Shown here: positions 7,332-15,091 of the stretch, piece by piece
How the letters are laid out: each line of letters begins with the position of its first letter
Position numbering within the stretch: the stretch's first letter is position 1
DNA from: an uncultured Clostridia bacterium
GTDB lineage: Bacteria > Bacillota > Clostridia > TANB77 > CAG-508
Assembly (NCBI GenBank): GCA_944386755.1
Contig: CALXCF010000006.1
Span: 21,520-85,519, forward strand
Length of the DNA: 64,000 bases
Direction: 5' to 3'
The notes under the pieces: model-generated
Told to the model about the DNA's origin: nothing
Databases searched by the model: none
The model's input: the letters and a program-made list of their open reading frames with translations, nothing else
Position numbers and translations under genes: made by a program

Positions 7332-8153
7332 GTGGAAAGACCAAATTATTATTCAGTAATTCCATCTGAAGTTAGGTATGACAAAGAATTAACACCAAAT
7401 GCGAAATTATTATATGGAGAAATAACTGCTCTATGCAACGTAAAAGGAGTTTGTTGGGCTTCTAACCAATATTTTGCTGATTTATATAGTACAAGCAAAG
7501 AAACTATCTCTAGGTGGATTAGTCAATTAGCAAAAAAGAAATACATAGCTATAAAAATGTTCTACAAAAAAGATAGCAAAGAAATAGATAAAAGAATTAT
7601 ATCTATAAGCAGATTTTTACAGAGTGAAATACCTATTGACGAAAATATCAATACCCCTTGTCAGGAAAATCAAGGTAACTACGTATTGACAAAAACGTCA
7701 ATACCCTATCCACAAAATTGTCAAACGCCTATTGACAAAAATGTCAAAGAGAATATTACAAGTATTAATAATATAAATATATATACTGCAAAAAATATTT
7801 TGCAGGAGAATTTCGAAAAAATATGGAAAGAATATCCACATAAAAAAGGAAAGGCTAAAGCATTTGAATATTATAAACAATGGATAAAAGGCAGAAAGAT
7901 ATCTGGTATTACTAAAAAACTAACTAATGAACAGATAGAAAACGCAGCAAGAAAATATAAAGAAGAATGTAAAAAGAACAGAACAGAAGAGCAATATATA
8001 AAACATGGCGATACATTCTTTAATAAAGCAATACTAGACTACACAGAACAGGAAGAAGAAAAGCAAGGAATAGAAGCAGAATACAAAGAAGTGAAAATGA
8101 CAGAAGAAGAATACAAACAAAAAATGAGTAGCGGAGGAAAAAGATATGTATAA
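7332..8153 (+). CDS. phage replication initiator (HTH_36/DnaD-like)
   Basis: The 273-residue protein has an N-terminal winged helix (residues about 15-95; NAKLLYGEITAL, YFADLYSTSKETISRWI), a low-complexity linker (about 100-150), and a C-terminal domain (about 160-240; IWKEYPHKKGKAKAFEYYKQW) like DnaD/replisome organisers. GTG start 9 nt after AGGAG. It overlaps the helicase gene by 8 nt, so the two should act together to load the helicase. The linker-coding DNA carries the putative origin repeats (7634-7749). Confidence 0.87.
   Translation: MERPNYYSVIPSEVRYDKELTPNAKLLYGEITALCNVKGVCWASNQYFADLYSTSKETISRWISQLAKKKYIAIKMFYKKDSKEIDKRIISISRFLQSEIPIDENINTPCQENQGNYVLTKTSIPYPQNCQTPIDKNVKENITSINNINIYTAKNILQENFEKIWKEYPHKKGKAKAFEYYKQWIKGRKISGITKKLTNEQIENAARKYKEECKKNRTEEQYIKHGDTFFNKAILDYTEQEEEKQGIEAEYKEVKMTEEEYKQKMSSGGKRYV
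7634..7749 (+). repeat. iteron cluster, candidate phage replication origin
   Basis: Three copies of a palindromic unit TATTGAC-N6-GTCAATA lie at 7634-7653 (one arm altered), 7684-7703 (perfect) and 7730-7749 (3' arm GTCAAAG), plus a half-site GTCAA at 7719-7723. They are in the linker-coding part of the initiator gene, the place where lambda-type phages keep ori. Confidence 0.72.
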
Positions 8154-9366
8154 CGAAGAACTAGAAAAAGCAATGTTATACTTCATAATTTTTGAAAACG
8201 GAGAAGTTAATTTAACAGAAAATGATTTTGTAAATATAACAAACAAAAACATAATAAAAGCTATAAACAAATTAAAAATAGAGAAAAAAGAAATAAGCAT
8301 TATAAATATAGCAAATATTCTAGAAAAAGAGAAAGATATTATAAGTTATCTATCAAATTTGGGGACATATACAATAGGAAGTACAGCAGAAGGGACATAC
8401 AAAGAAATAAAAGAATTAACTAAAAAAAGAGAAACATTTCTAGTTGCAAAAGAAGTAGAAAAAGAAATAAGAGAAGCAGAAAATACAGATTTATACATAG
8501 AAAAAGTAATATCTAAGTTGCAAAAAATAGAAATGCAAACACAAAAAAATGAGAACTTTGTAAATCTAATAGCAAGAACAACAGACCTAATCGAAAAAAA
8601 CATGGCAAGAAAAAACGATTTGTCTTATTACACAGGATTTTTTGATTTAGATAGTTTAACAGATGGACTACACAAAGGAGAGTTAACAATAATTGGAGCA
8701 AGACCAGGAGTTGGAAAAACAACATTTGTACTACAGATTGCAGAAAGAATAGCAAGTTATAACAAAAGTGTAGCATTTGTTAGTTTAGAAATGTCAGAAG
8801 AACAGATAATACAAAAAATTCTATCAAGAAAAGCAAGAGTAAACTCTAGAAAAATTAGAAATGGAGAACTAACAGGAGAAGAACTAGATAAAATTTATAT
8901 TAAATGTGGAGAGATTAGTGATTTACCTTTGTTGCTATATACAAAATTAAATTCTATACAACAAATAGAAATAGAGGTAAGAAAATTAAAGAACAAAGGA
9001 AAACTAGATTTGCTAATCATAGACTACCTACAATTAGTTAAAAATTTAGGGAATTTTAAAAGTAGAGAACAAGAAGTAGCAGATATTTCAAGAACATTAA
9101 AATTGTTAAGCCTAGAATTAGAAATACCAATAATTGCACTTTGCCAGTTAAATAGAAATGCAACAAAAAATGAACCAACTTTAGCAGACATCAGAGAAAG
9201 TGGATCAATAGAGCAAGATGCTGATAATGTAATCTTTTTATATCAAGAAGATGTAGAAAACAATATAGTAACAGTAGATTTACAAAAACAAAGAGCAGGA
9301 AATACAGGTAAAAGTAGACTAAAGTTTAACAAAATAAACAGTGAATTTATAAATTTAGAGAGGTAA
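8146..9366 (+). CDS. dnaB: replicative DNA helicase, DnaB family
   Basis: The 406-residue protein has a short DnaB N-terminal domain, a linker, and a RecA-like C-terminal domain. Visible motifs: Walker A GARPGVGKT near residue 190, SLEMSEEQ, Walker B LLIIDYLQL, and the sensor-like LCQLNR. It forms the ring helicase of the phage replisome. It starts inside the initiator gene (ATGTATAA overlap). No phage primase gene is seen nearby, so host DnaG is probably used. Confidence 0.94.
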   Translation: MYNEELEKAMLYFIIFENGEVNLTENDFVNITNKNIIKAINKLKIEKKEISIINIANILEKEKDIISYLSNLGTYTIGSTAEGTYKEIKELTKKRETFLVAKEVEKEIREAENTDLYIEKVISKLQKIEMQTQKNENFVNLIARTTDLIEKNMARKNDLSYYTGFFDLDSLTDGLHKGELTIIGARPGVGKTTFVLQIAERIASYNKSVAFVSLEMSEEQIIQKILSRKARVNSRKIRNGELTGEELDKIYIKCGEISDLPLLLYTKLNSIQQIEIEVRKLKNKGKLDLLIIDYLQLVKNLGNFKSREQEVADISRTLKLLSLELEIPIIALCQLNRNATKNEPTLADIRESGSIEQDADNVIFLYQEDVENNIVTVDLQKQRAGNTGKSRLKFNKINSEFINLER

Positions 9367-9371
9367 AGCAT

Positions 9372-9491
9372 ATGAAAAAAGTAATAAATGAAGAAGATAT
9401 AAGAAAAGCAAATGACATAGAAAGATGCCAGATATTAATTAAAATCATAAAAGGACAAGCAGTATATACACAAGATATAAAAACACATTAG
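9372..9491 (+). CDS. small phage protein (39 aa)
   Basis: A 39-codon frame directly after the helicase with GAGAGG 8 nt upstream. Charged N-terminus, short Ile/Leu-rich middle. No family recognised. Confidence 0.5.
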   Translation: MKKVINEEDIRKANDIERCQILIKIIKGQAVYTQDIKTH

Positions 9492-9505
9492 TGAGGTGTT
9501 AAGAA

Positions 9506-9778
9506 ATGATAGAAACAAAGCAATTAAGTTTTGAAGATATAAAATCATCAAGAAAAACAAAATATATTCAAATATTAGAAATTTTAGGAAATAAGCAAAT
9601 GACGGCAAGAGAAATAGAAATAGAAATGAACAGAAAAGATTATTCTTCTTATTTTGACATGAACCATGTAAGACCAAGACTAACAGAGCTAGTTAAAGAT
9701 TTTAAATTAGTTGAAGAGTGCGGAACGAAAGAAGATAGTTTAACTAAAAAGAAAGTAACAATTTACAAGAAGAAATGA
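9506..9778 (+). CDS. winged-helix DNA-binding protein (90 aa)
   Basis: The pattern YIQILEILGNKQMTAREIEIEM...VRPRLTELVKDFKLVEECG is a typical winged helix with a basic wing. RBS GAGGTG. Probably a phage transcription or replication factor; the target is unknown. Confidence 0.68.
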   Translation: MIETKQLSFEDIKSSRKTKYIQILEILGNKQMTAREIEIEMNRKDYSSYFDMNHVRPRLTELVKDFKLVEECGTKEDSLTKKKVTIYKKK

Positions 9779-9787
9779 GTGATAAAA

Positions 9788-10183
9788 ATGGAATTAACAG
9801 CAGAAGAAATATTAAAGATAATGAAAGAGTTTTTTGAAGGAATAGATATAGAACATAGTAATTTATTACAAGAGTTAACGAACAAAGAAGCAGAACAACA
9901 AGATTTATTGCATGAATTAGAATTAAACAATTTAAATGCAGTAGAAATAACAAAAGTAGCAATAGATTTAAAGAAAGTAAGAAAAGAGAGAAGAATAATA
10001 AAGAACGACATAGAAAGAGTAAAAACAATAAAGAGTTTTACAGACAAATACAACAATAAATTTATAGTGAACGAAATAAAAACACTAATTAAAGAGCTAT
10101 ATAAACTACAAAAAAGACAAAACAATAGACAATACGAACCAAGGATTTTAAAAGATAGAAAAATAGGAGAGAAAAATGGGTAA
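9788..10183 (+). CDS. helical coiled-coil phage protein (131 aa)
   Basis: Acidic N-terminus followed by long Leu/Glu/Lys helices. A GTG at 9779 is an alternative in-frame start; the ATG at 9788 was chosen because GAGTG lies 6-7 nt upstream. It overlaps the next gene by 8 nt. No family recognised. Confidence 0.6.
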   Translation: MELTAEEILKIMKEFFEGIDIEHSNLLQELTNKEAEQQDLLHELELNNLNAVEITKVAIDLKKVRKERRIIKNDIERVKTIKSFTDKYNNKFIVNEIKTLIKELYKLQKRQNNRQYEPRILKDRKIGEKNG

Positions 10184-10397
10184 GTGTAATAATTGTGTAA
10201 AATTTCTAACTTGCAGCAGAAAAGAATGTAATCAAGTAACATATTTACAAGCAAATCAAATAGACAGAATAGAAGCAAGAAAAGGAATAGAACTATCAAT
10301 AGAAACTGATTTTAAAAAGTTTACAGAAGCGGTATGTATGGCAGGAACAACATTAAAACAACTGTTAGATAGTTTTAAAATAAAAGAAACAGAATAA
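10176..10397 (+). CDS. small cysteine-rich phage protein (73 aa)
   Basis: N-terminal CNNC...CSRKEC suggests zinc binding; the rest is helical. ATG overlaps the preceding gene, with GGAG in its 3' end. Unknown function. Confidence 0.65.
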   Translation: MGKCNNCVKFLTCSRKECNQVTYLQANQIDRIEARKGIELSIETDFKKFTEAVCMAGTTLKQLLDSFKIKETE

Positions 10398-10408
10398 AGG
10401 AGTTAGAT

Positions 10409-10912
10409 ATGACAAAAGAAGAAATGTTTAACAAGAACATAAAAATAGCTTACAAACTAGCTAATAGATATTTAACAAATTATGCTAATGAATATGAAGA
10501 TATAAAACAACTTGCATTAATGGGTTTGTGGAAAGCAGTATCAACATTTGACAATACACATGCTTTTAGCACATATGCTTATACAGTAATATCTAACGAA
10601 ATAAATTGTTATTTACGAACAGTAAAGAAACATTATAACACAATATCTTTAAAACAAGAAATAAAAGAAGATATAACACTAGAAGATGTTTTAGCAGATA
10701 AAAATAATTACATAGAAAAACTAGAAAATAGTTTAGATATAGAAAATTACATTTCTCAAATAAGAAATAGCAAGTTAAACGAAAAAGAAAAAATGGTTTT
10801 CGAACTAAGTTTAAAAGGATATAGACAAGACAAAATAGCGAAAATAGTAGGTTATTCTCAACCACATATCAGCAGAATAATTAAAAAATTAAGAACCAAG
10901 ATTAAATTATAA
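10409..10912 (+). CDS. phage-encoded sigma-70-like factor
   Basis: The 167-residue protein has sigma region 2 (residues about 25-75: EYEDIKQLALMGLWKAV and AFSTYAYTVISNEI) and a region 4 helix-turn-helix at the C-terminus (about 115-165: LNEKEKMVFELSLKGYRQ, YSQPHISRIIKKL). Region 3 is short. It probably redirects host RNA polymerase to phage promoters in mid or late infection. Near the end of the early region, upstream of the ArpU-like gene. Confidence 0.85.
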   Translation: MTKEEMFNKNIKIAYKLANRYLTNYANEYEDIKQLALMGLWKAVSTFDNTHAFSTYAYTVISNEINCYLRTVKKHYNTISLKQEIKEDITLEDVLADKNNYIEKLENSLDIENYISQIRNSKLNEKEKMVFELSLKGYRQDKIAKIVGYSQPHISRIIKKLRTKIKL

Positions 10913-10959
10913 AGAATAATAAAAGCTTCATTAAGAAGCGGAAAGGAGAGAAAAAGAAA

Positions 10960-11169
10960 ATGCAAAAATACGAAAGAACAATAACACTAACACTAATAAT
11001 ATTATTTTTACTAATAATGTTTTTGATAGGAAATATAAGTTACAGAAACAATTTGATAAAAGAGCAACAACAAAAAATAACAGATTTACAAATAGAATTA
11101 GATAGCGAAAAAGAGAAAAGCTATCAATTAGAACTAGAAAAGAAGAGGAGTGTTTTGAATGAGCAATAA
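10960..11169 (+). CDS. single-pass membrane protein with coiled coil (69 aa)
   Basis: One hydrophobic helix (residues about 8-27) followed by a Gln/Glu/Lys heptad region (about 32-65). RBS GGAGAG. Might be an accessory lysis (spanin-like or Rz-like) or a membrane anchor protein, but its place is early, not with the lysis genes. Confidence 0.6.
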   Translation: MQKYERTITLTLIILFLLIMFLIGNISYRNNLIKEQQQKITDLQIELDSEKEKSYQLELEKKRSVLNEQ

Positions 11170-11323
11170 GGAATTAATATTAAATATAGCTTGTTGCATA
11201 GCAAATTTAATCATAATAATACTATGTTTCGCAATTGCAATTTTTAAAGATTGGTGGCTATGCTTATTACTTCCTCTGATTCTACATTTTAGCATAAACA
11301 GAAAGGATGATGAAGATGAGTGA
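11159..11323 (+). CDS. small two-helix membrane protein (54 aa)
   Basis: A 54-codon frame overlapping the previous gene by 11 nt, with GAGGAG just before its ATG. Two hydrophobic stretches (about residues 8-28 and 31-45) separated by KDWW. Holin-like in size and topology but away from the lysis cassette. Function unknown. Confidence 0.6.
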   Translation: MSNKELILNIACCIANLIIIILCFAIAIFKDWWLCLLLPLILHFSINRKDDEDE

Positions 11324-11714
11324 CATAGAAGAAGATATAAAGATAATAGAAAACTATCTCAATAGAAGTGTATACAAAGAAAAAGACAACAATTTCTTTA
11401 AGGGAAGTGGCTGGGAGGTTGTAGATTTAGAGATACCACAAGCTATGGCAAATATCTTAGCAGAACGAAAACAAGATAAAGCAAAAATAAAAGAATTAGA
11501 AGAAGCACTATTAAAAGTTAAAAATAAAAATGTAGAGCTATTTATACATTACAAGAATAGCGTACCAGCTCAAAAAGTAAAAGATGTATTAACAGAAATA
11601 CAAAAAGAATATAACAAAGTACAAGAACAATTTGATTGCATTTGGAACAAAAAAGTAAAGATGATTACGATAGATATAAACTTCAAGAGCTTTCTGCAAT
11701 GCAACAGCAACTAG
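11316..11714 (+). CDS. coiled-coil phage protein, apparently frameshifted
   Basis: Starts at ATG 11316 after AAAGG (two earlier ATGs are too close to it). The frame gives 132 residues, but after an A6 tract (11649-11654) the protein character is lost. One frame away the sequence continues as KDDYDRYKLQELSAMQ...LEELLEDK and stops at 11758, 1 nt before the next ATG. The intact gene was therefore probably 11316-11758 and has lost one A, or is expressed by frameshifting. Function unknown. Confidence 0.7.
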   Translation: MSDIEEDIKIIENYLNRSVYKEKDNNFFKGSGWEVVDLEIPQAMANILAERKQDKAKIKELEEALLKVKNKNVELFIHYKNSVPAQKVKDVLTEIQKEYNKVQEQFDCIWNKKVKMITIDINFKSFLQCNSN

Positions 11715-11759
11715 GATTTTTTATAGGAAAATTAGAAGAATTATTAGAGGATAAATAAT

Positions 11760-12410
11760 ATGAAAGATACAAACAAAGATAAAATAATCTTAGATTTATG
11801 TGGAGGAACAGGTAGTTGGTCAAAATATTATAAAGATAATGGATATGATGTAAGAATAATAACTTTACCAGATTATGATGTACTTACTTATGAACCACCT
11901 AAAAACGTATATGGAATATTAGCAGCACCACCATGCACGATGTTTAGTATAGCAAGAAATGATAAAACAGCAAAAAAACCAAGAGACTTGAAAGGTGGTA
12001 TGGAAATAGTAAATGCTTGTTTAAGAATAATACATACATGCTTATATGAGAATTATAGAGTTGGACAAGGATTACACTTTTGGGCATTAGAAAATCCATA
12101 TAGTGGATATTTAAAAAGATTTTTGGGAAAACCTGCGTTAATATTTGACCCATATGAATACGGAGACCCATATACTAAGAAAACAGCAATATGGGGAGAG
12201 TTTAAAGAACCAAAGAAGCATATAGTAAAACCAAGAGAATATCAGCACAATTGTGGTGCCAGGGATTTTGTGAGCTGTGTAGAACATTTTGCAGATTTAA
12301 AACAAATACCAGAAGGATATTTAGAAAAAACAGGTTTAAGCAAAAGGACAGTACTAAGAAGTATGACACCACTCGGATTTGCAGAGGCTTTTTATGAAGC
12401 AAATAAATAA
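11760..12410 (+). CDS. small C5-cytosine DNA methyltransferase-like protein
   Basis: The 216-residue protein has a SAM-binding start (ILDLCGGTGSWS, residues about 9-20), a Pro-Cys motif APPCTMFS (about 56-63, Cys as putative nucleophile) and an ENP motif (WALENP, about 112). These match motifs I, IV and VI of m5C methyltransferases, but the protein is short and lacks an obvious large target-recognition domain. No restriction enzyme is next to it. It may protect phage DNA from host restriction; activity on another base cannot be excluded. Confidence 0.75.
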   Translation: MKDTNKDKIILDLCGGTGSWSKYYKDNGYDVRIITLPDYDVLTYEPPKNVYGILAAPPCTMFSIARNDKTAKKPRDLKGGMEIVNACLRIIHTCLYENYRVGQGLHFWALENPYSGYLKRFLGKPALIFDPYEYGDPYTKKTAIWGEFKEPKKHIVKPREYQHNCGARDFVSCVEHFADLKQIPEGYLEKTGLSKRTVLRSMTPLGFAEAFYEANK

Positions 12411-12430
12411 GTTAATAAGGAGGACAAGCA

Positions 12431-12874
12431 ATGGTAGCTGAATACAGTGTAACTTTAGAAAACAAAACTAAGAGTGAATTAATACTATTTATAAAACAAC
12501 TACAGGATATGCTAAAAGAAAAAGATAAAAAGATAGAATACTATAAAAAACAAAAAGATTATGATATGCAATTTAGACATGAACTTCTTGAACAAATACG
12601 TTGCTTGAATTTAGATAAGGACCATAACTCTGCAGAGATTGAGCAGAAAAACACAGAGCTTGCAGAGAAGTCTGCAGAGATAGAAAAGAAAGACAAGGAA
12701 ATAGATTTAATATTAGATAAATTAAACGAAAATTATACTGATGTATTTAAGAATAATGAAGTAAAGGGAATTATAGAAATATACGAAAAAATAAAAAACA
12801 CAAGCAATTTAAGTGGTATTAAATTAAGAAAAGAATGTATAAAACAATATTTTGAAAGGAAAGTGAAAAAATGA
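12431..12874 (+). CDS. coiled-coil phage protein (147 aa)
   Basis: Strong AAGGAGGA site. Long heptad regions (about residues 15-100), with repeated AEIEKKD-like segments. Overlaps the next gene by 4 nt (ATGA). Role unknown. Confidence 0.65.
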   Translation: MVAEYSVTLENKTKSELILFIKQLQDMLKEKDKKIEYYKKQKDYDMQFRHELLEQIRCLNLDKDHNSAEIEQKNTELAEKSAEIEKKDKEIDLILDKLNENYTDVFKNNEVKGIIEIYEKIKNTSNLSGIKLRKECIKQYFERKVKK

Positions 12875-13263
12875 TTGAAGTAGGAGAATATGTAAGAACT
12901 AAAAATGGAATTATTGATAGGATAAAAACAATTAATAGATATGGAACAGTTACAAAATATGATGATAAAGAGGATAAGATTTCTATAGCAATAAATTATT
13001 ATATTAATAGTGGCTTAGAAGTAAATAAAGATGACATAGTAAAACACAGCAAAAACATAATTGATTTAATAGAATTAGGAGACTATGTAAATGGAAATGA
13101 AGTACTTGATAAGTATTTATTTAATGGGGAAAAGCCTGTACTAGAAACAACAGGAGATGAAACAAATGCTAAATGTGTGTGTGAAGGTGATATTAGAACA
13201 ATACTAACAAAAGAACTGTATAAAGCAAACTGTTATACAGTAGAAGGGAAGGAAAAATGTTAA
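12871..13263 (+). CDS. hypothetical phage protein with SH3-like start (130 aa)
   Basis: Begins IEVGEYVRTKNGIIDRI, a beta-rich pattern seen in several small phage proteins, repeated later as LIELGDYVNGNEVL, so the protein may hold two related small barrels. Two Cys near residue 100 (KCVCEG). No function assigned. Confidence 0.62.
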   Translation: MIEVGEYVRTKNGIIDRIKTINRYGTVTKYDDKEDKISIAINYYINSGLEVNKDDIVKHSKNIIDLIELGDYVNGNEVLDKYLFNGEKPVLETTGDETNAKCVCEGDIRTILTKELYKANCYTVEGKEKC

Positions 13264-13529
13264 AAATTAAAGATAACGTAGATTTAAAAGAATTAGAAAA
13301 GTTTGGATTTGAAATTAATTTTGTAGCAGGAGTATATAAAAAAGAACTTAAAAGTAGCTATATGGATAATTGTTATATAGAAGTACAAAAAAGTAGAAGA
13401 ATTATAATTGAAACTAGAATTAAAGATGAATATATACAAAATTTAAAAAGCACAAATACAGATAAACTAGATGTAATATACGACCTAATCCAAGCAGGAT
13501 TAGTCGAGAAAGTAGAGAAAGAAAGATGA
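13257..13529 (+). CDS. hypothetical phage protein (90 aa)
   Basis: Starts 7 nt inside the previous gene after GGGAAGG. Begins LKIKDNVDLKELEKFGF, a start shared with many uncharacterised Firmicutes phage proteins; ends in a helix LDVIYDLIQAGLV. Confidence 0.62.
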   Translation: MLKIKDNVDLKELEKFGFEINFVAGVYKKELKSSYMDNCYIEVQKSRRIIIETRIKDEYIQNLKSTNTDKLDVIYDLIQAGLVEKVEKER

Positions 13530-13831
13530 GAGATATAAACAACAATAAATCAGTAAACAATATTATAAATTATACAGTGGTGTTTTATGAAGAAGAACCA
13601 GAAGCAAACACATTTGGAAGTAATGATGTTATGTATGAAATATTTTACAGTACTAAAACAGGAATAATGCAAGTAGAAGAAGTGGGAGCTTTTGGAGATA
13701 GAACACTTATAGGAAGATACCAGGATAGAAGAGGTAGAGGAATAACATTAGATGAAATGCTAGAAAACATAAAAGAAATATCAGAAATGACTTACAAAGA
13801 ATTTAAAGAAAAAATCTTAAAGAAGGAGTAA
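13526..13831 (+). CDS. hypothetical phage protein (101 aa)
   Basis: ATGA overlap with the upstream gene indicates coupled translation. Beta-rich N-terminus, helical C-terminus. No family recognised. Confidence 0.6.
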   Translation: MRDINNNKSVNNIINYTVVFYEEEPEANTFGSNDVMYEIFYSTKTGIMQVEEVGAFGDRTLIGRYQDRRGRGITLDEMLENIKEISEMTYKEFKEKILKKE

Positions 13832-13834
13832 AAG

Positions 13835-14161
13835 ATGTATATAAAAGAAACAAAGAAAGTAACTAAATATTTAGAAAGAGTAGTAAAGACAAAATGTGAT
13901 GTATGTCAAAAAGAAATACCTAATTTTGATGAAACAAAAGACTTGAGGAAAAGTAGATATTTTGAAGTAACAACAGGACATCATTTGTGGGAAAATGATA
14001 GCATTGATAGTATAAGAGACTATAACATATGTCCAGATTGCATACAAAAATTTATAAAGAATTACATAAAAAATGTAGAAAATACATATTACATAAATAT
14101 TGAAACGACAGTAGCAAGTGAAGAGAGATATTCTGATGAAGAATACGAGGAAGGAGAATAA
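13835..14161 (+). CDS. zinc-binding hypothetical phage protein (108 aa)
   Basis: Two Cys pairs, CDVC near residue 22 and CPDC near 68, flank a segment with HHLWENDS. A four-Cys zinc site is likely. Acidic tail. RBS AAGGAG. Role unknown. Confidence 0.65.
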   Translation: MYIKETKKVTKYLERVVKTKCDVCQKEIPNFDETKDLRKSRYFEVTTGHHLWENDSIDSIRDYNICPDCIQKFIKNYIKNVENTYYINIETTVASEERYSDEEYEEGE

Positions 14162-14164
14162 AGA

Positions 14165-14611
14165 ATGAGTTATGCAAGAAATAAAAGAGCAAAGGAACGA
14201 AGAAGGAATAGAATAGATATTATTGATATAGAAAAATTGCAGAAACAGAGAAATGAAAACTTACAAAAAGAAAGATTAGAAAACGAAGAAAAAATAAAGA
14301 CTTTAACGAAAGTAGAAGAAGAAATGGGAATTACCTTGGTACACGGTGCAATGACTTATGAATGTGAAGAATGTGGCAAGACTTGGAAAATGTGGCTTGA
14401 AGTAGGAGTTGAAGGAAAAAATAAAATAATGCCATGTCCATTTATTATAAGATGTAAATGTGGAGGAATGGCTAAACATATAAATTGGCAAAATGATATA
14501 GATTTACCAGAGCCAAGACCACTTGGAGAAAATATGAGTTATTTCAAGCTAGATAGAAAAGGATTAAAGAAAAAAGATAGTAATGCTTGTGGAATACCAA
14601 TATTAAAGTAA
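14165..14611 (+). CDS. zinc-ribbon phage protein (148 aa)
   Basis: Basic, helical N-terminus (RNKRAKERRRNR) and a C-terminal zinc ribbon (YECEECGKTW ... CKCGG). The mix suggests nucleic acid or nucleoprotein binding. RBS GAAGGAG. No function assigned. Confidence 0.65.
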   Translation: MSYARNKRAKERRRNRIDIIDIEKLQKQRNENLQKERLENEEKIKTLTKVEEEMGITLVHGAMTYECEECGKTWKMWLEVGVEGKNKIMPCPFIIRCKCGGMAKHINWQNDIDLPEPRPLGENMSYFKLDRKGLKKKDSNACGIPILK

Positions 14612-14624
14612 GGAGAACTAGCTA

Positions 14625-14942
14625 ATGGAAAAAGAAGAAATAGAACATATAGAAGAAATTAAAAAGATGCTTAATTTTACAACAAACGATAAAGAAACAG
14701 GATTACAAATGAATGGAGAAGTTTGTCATTTGTTATTAGAATACATAAATTATTTAGAGCAAAAAGAATCTATATTAGATAAAGTAACAGAGTTTGCAAC
14801 TAAAGTGGCAACAGAAAACGCAGAAAAATATAATTCCGAAAATCAAAAAGAAGTTGATTTTTCAGAGTGGAATTTAGCTTTAGAAATATTAAATATTATA
14901 GAAGGAGAAAAGAAAATAAACAAAACACCTATAGAAACATAG
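14625..14942 (+). CDS. hypothetical phage protein (105 aa)
   Basis: Helical acidic protein. RBS AAGGAG. The last codons overlap the hairpin that serves as terminator for the tRNA gene on the other strand. Confidence 0.62.
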   Translation: MEKEEIEHIEEIKKMLNFTTNDKETGLQMNGEVCHLLLEYINYLEQKESILDKVTEFATKVATENAEKYNSENQKEVDFSEWNLALEILNIIEGEKKINKTPIET

Positions 14943-14945
14943 GTG
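14926..14945 (-). terminator. terminator of the antisense tRNA gene
   Basis: On the minus strand CACCTAT and ATAGGTG form a 7-bp stem with a 6-nt loop, followed by TTTTGTTTATTTTCTTTT. It begins 5 nt after the tRNA 3' end and overlaps the 3' end of the rightward gene. Confidence 0.8.
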
Positions 14946-14950
14946 CTCTG

Positions 14951-15035
14951 CGGAGAGGATGGGATTCGAACCCATGATACTATATAGTATGCTTATTTAT
15001 AAGACAAGTGCAATAAGCCACTCTGCCACCTCTCC
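14951..15035 (-). tRNA. class II tRNA, serine-like body, anticodon UAU
   Basis: The 85-nt sequence folds as a full cloverleaf. Acceptor GGAGAGG/CCTCTCC; 3-bp D stem GCA/TGC; anticodon stem CTTGT/ATAAG with one G-U; loop CTTATAA giving anticodon TAT; long variable arm with 5-bp stem ATACT/AGTAT; T stem ATGGG/CCCAT with loop TTCGAAT; discriminator G73. CCA is not encoded (CAG follows). Long arm, 3-bp D stem and G73 are serine traits, whereas UAU would read AUA (Ile). It has its own promoter (15045-15073) and terminator, on the strand opposite the phage operon. Confidence 0.85.
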
Positions 15036-15044
15036 ATACAATTG

Positions 15045-15073
15045 ATTTTAACATAAAAGAAGAATTAAATCAA
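15045..15073 (-). promoter_or_regulatory. promoter of the antisense tRNA
   Basis: On the minus strand TTGATT (15073-15068), 17-bp spacer, TAAAAT (15050-15045). The tRNA 5' end is 9 nt further on, so transcription would start almost at the tRNA itself. Confidence 0.7.
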
Positions 15074-15091
15074 GAAAGTAAGTGATAAACA

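Noticed and set aside
14951-15035. Suppressor tRNA that would read the TGA in the HNH gene
   Set aside because: The anticodon is UAU in the only stable register; it does not match UGA, UAA or UAG.
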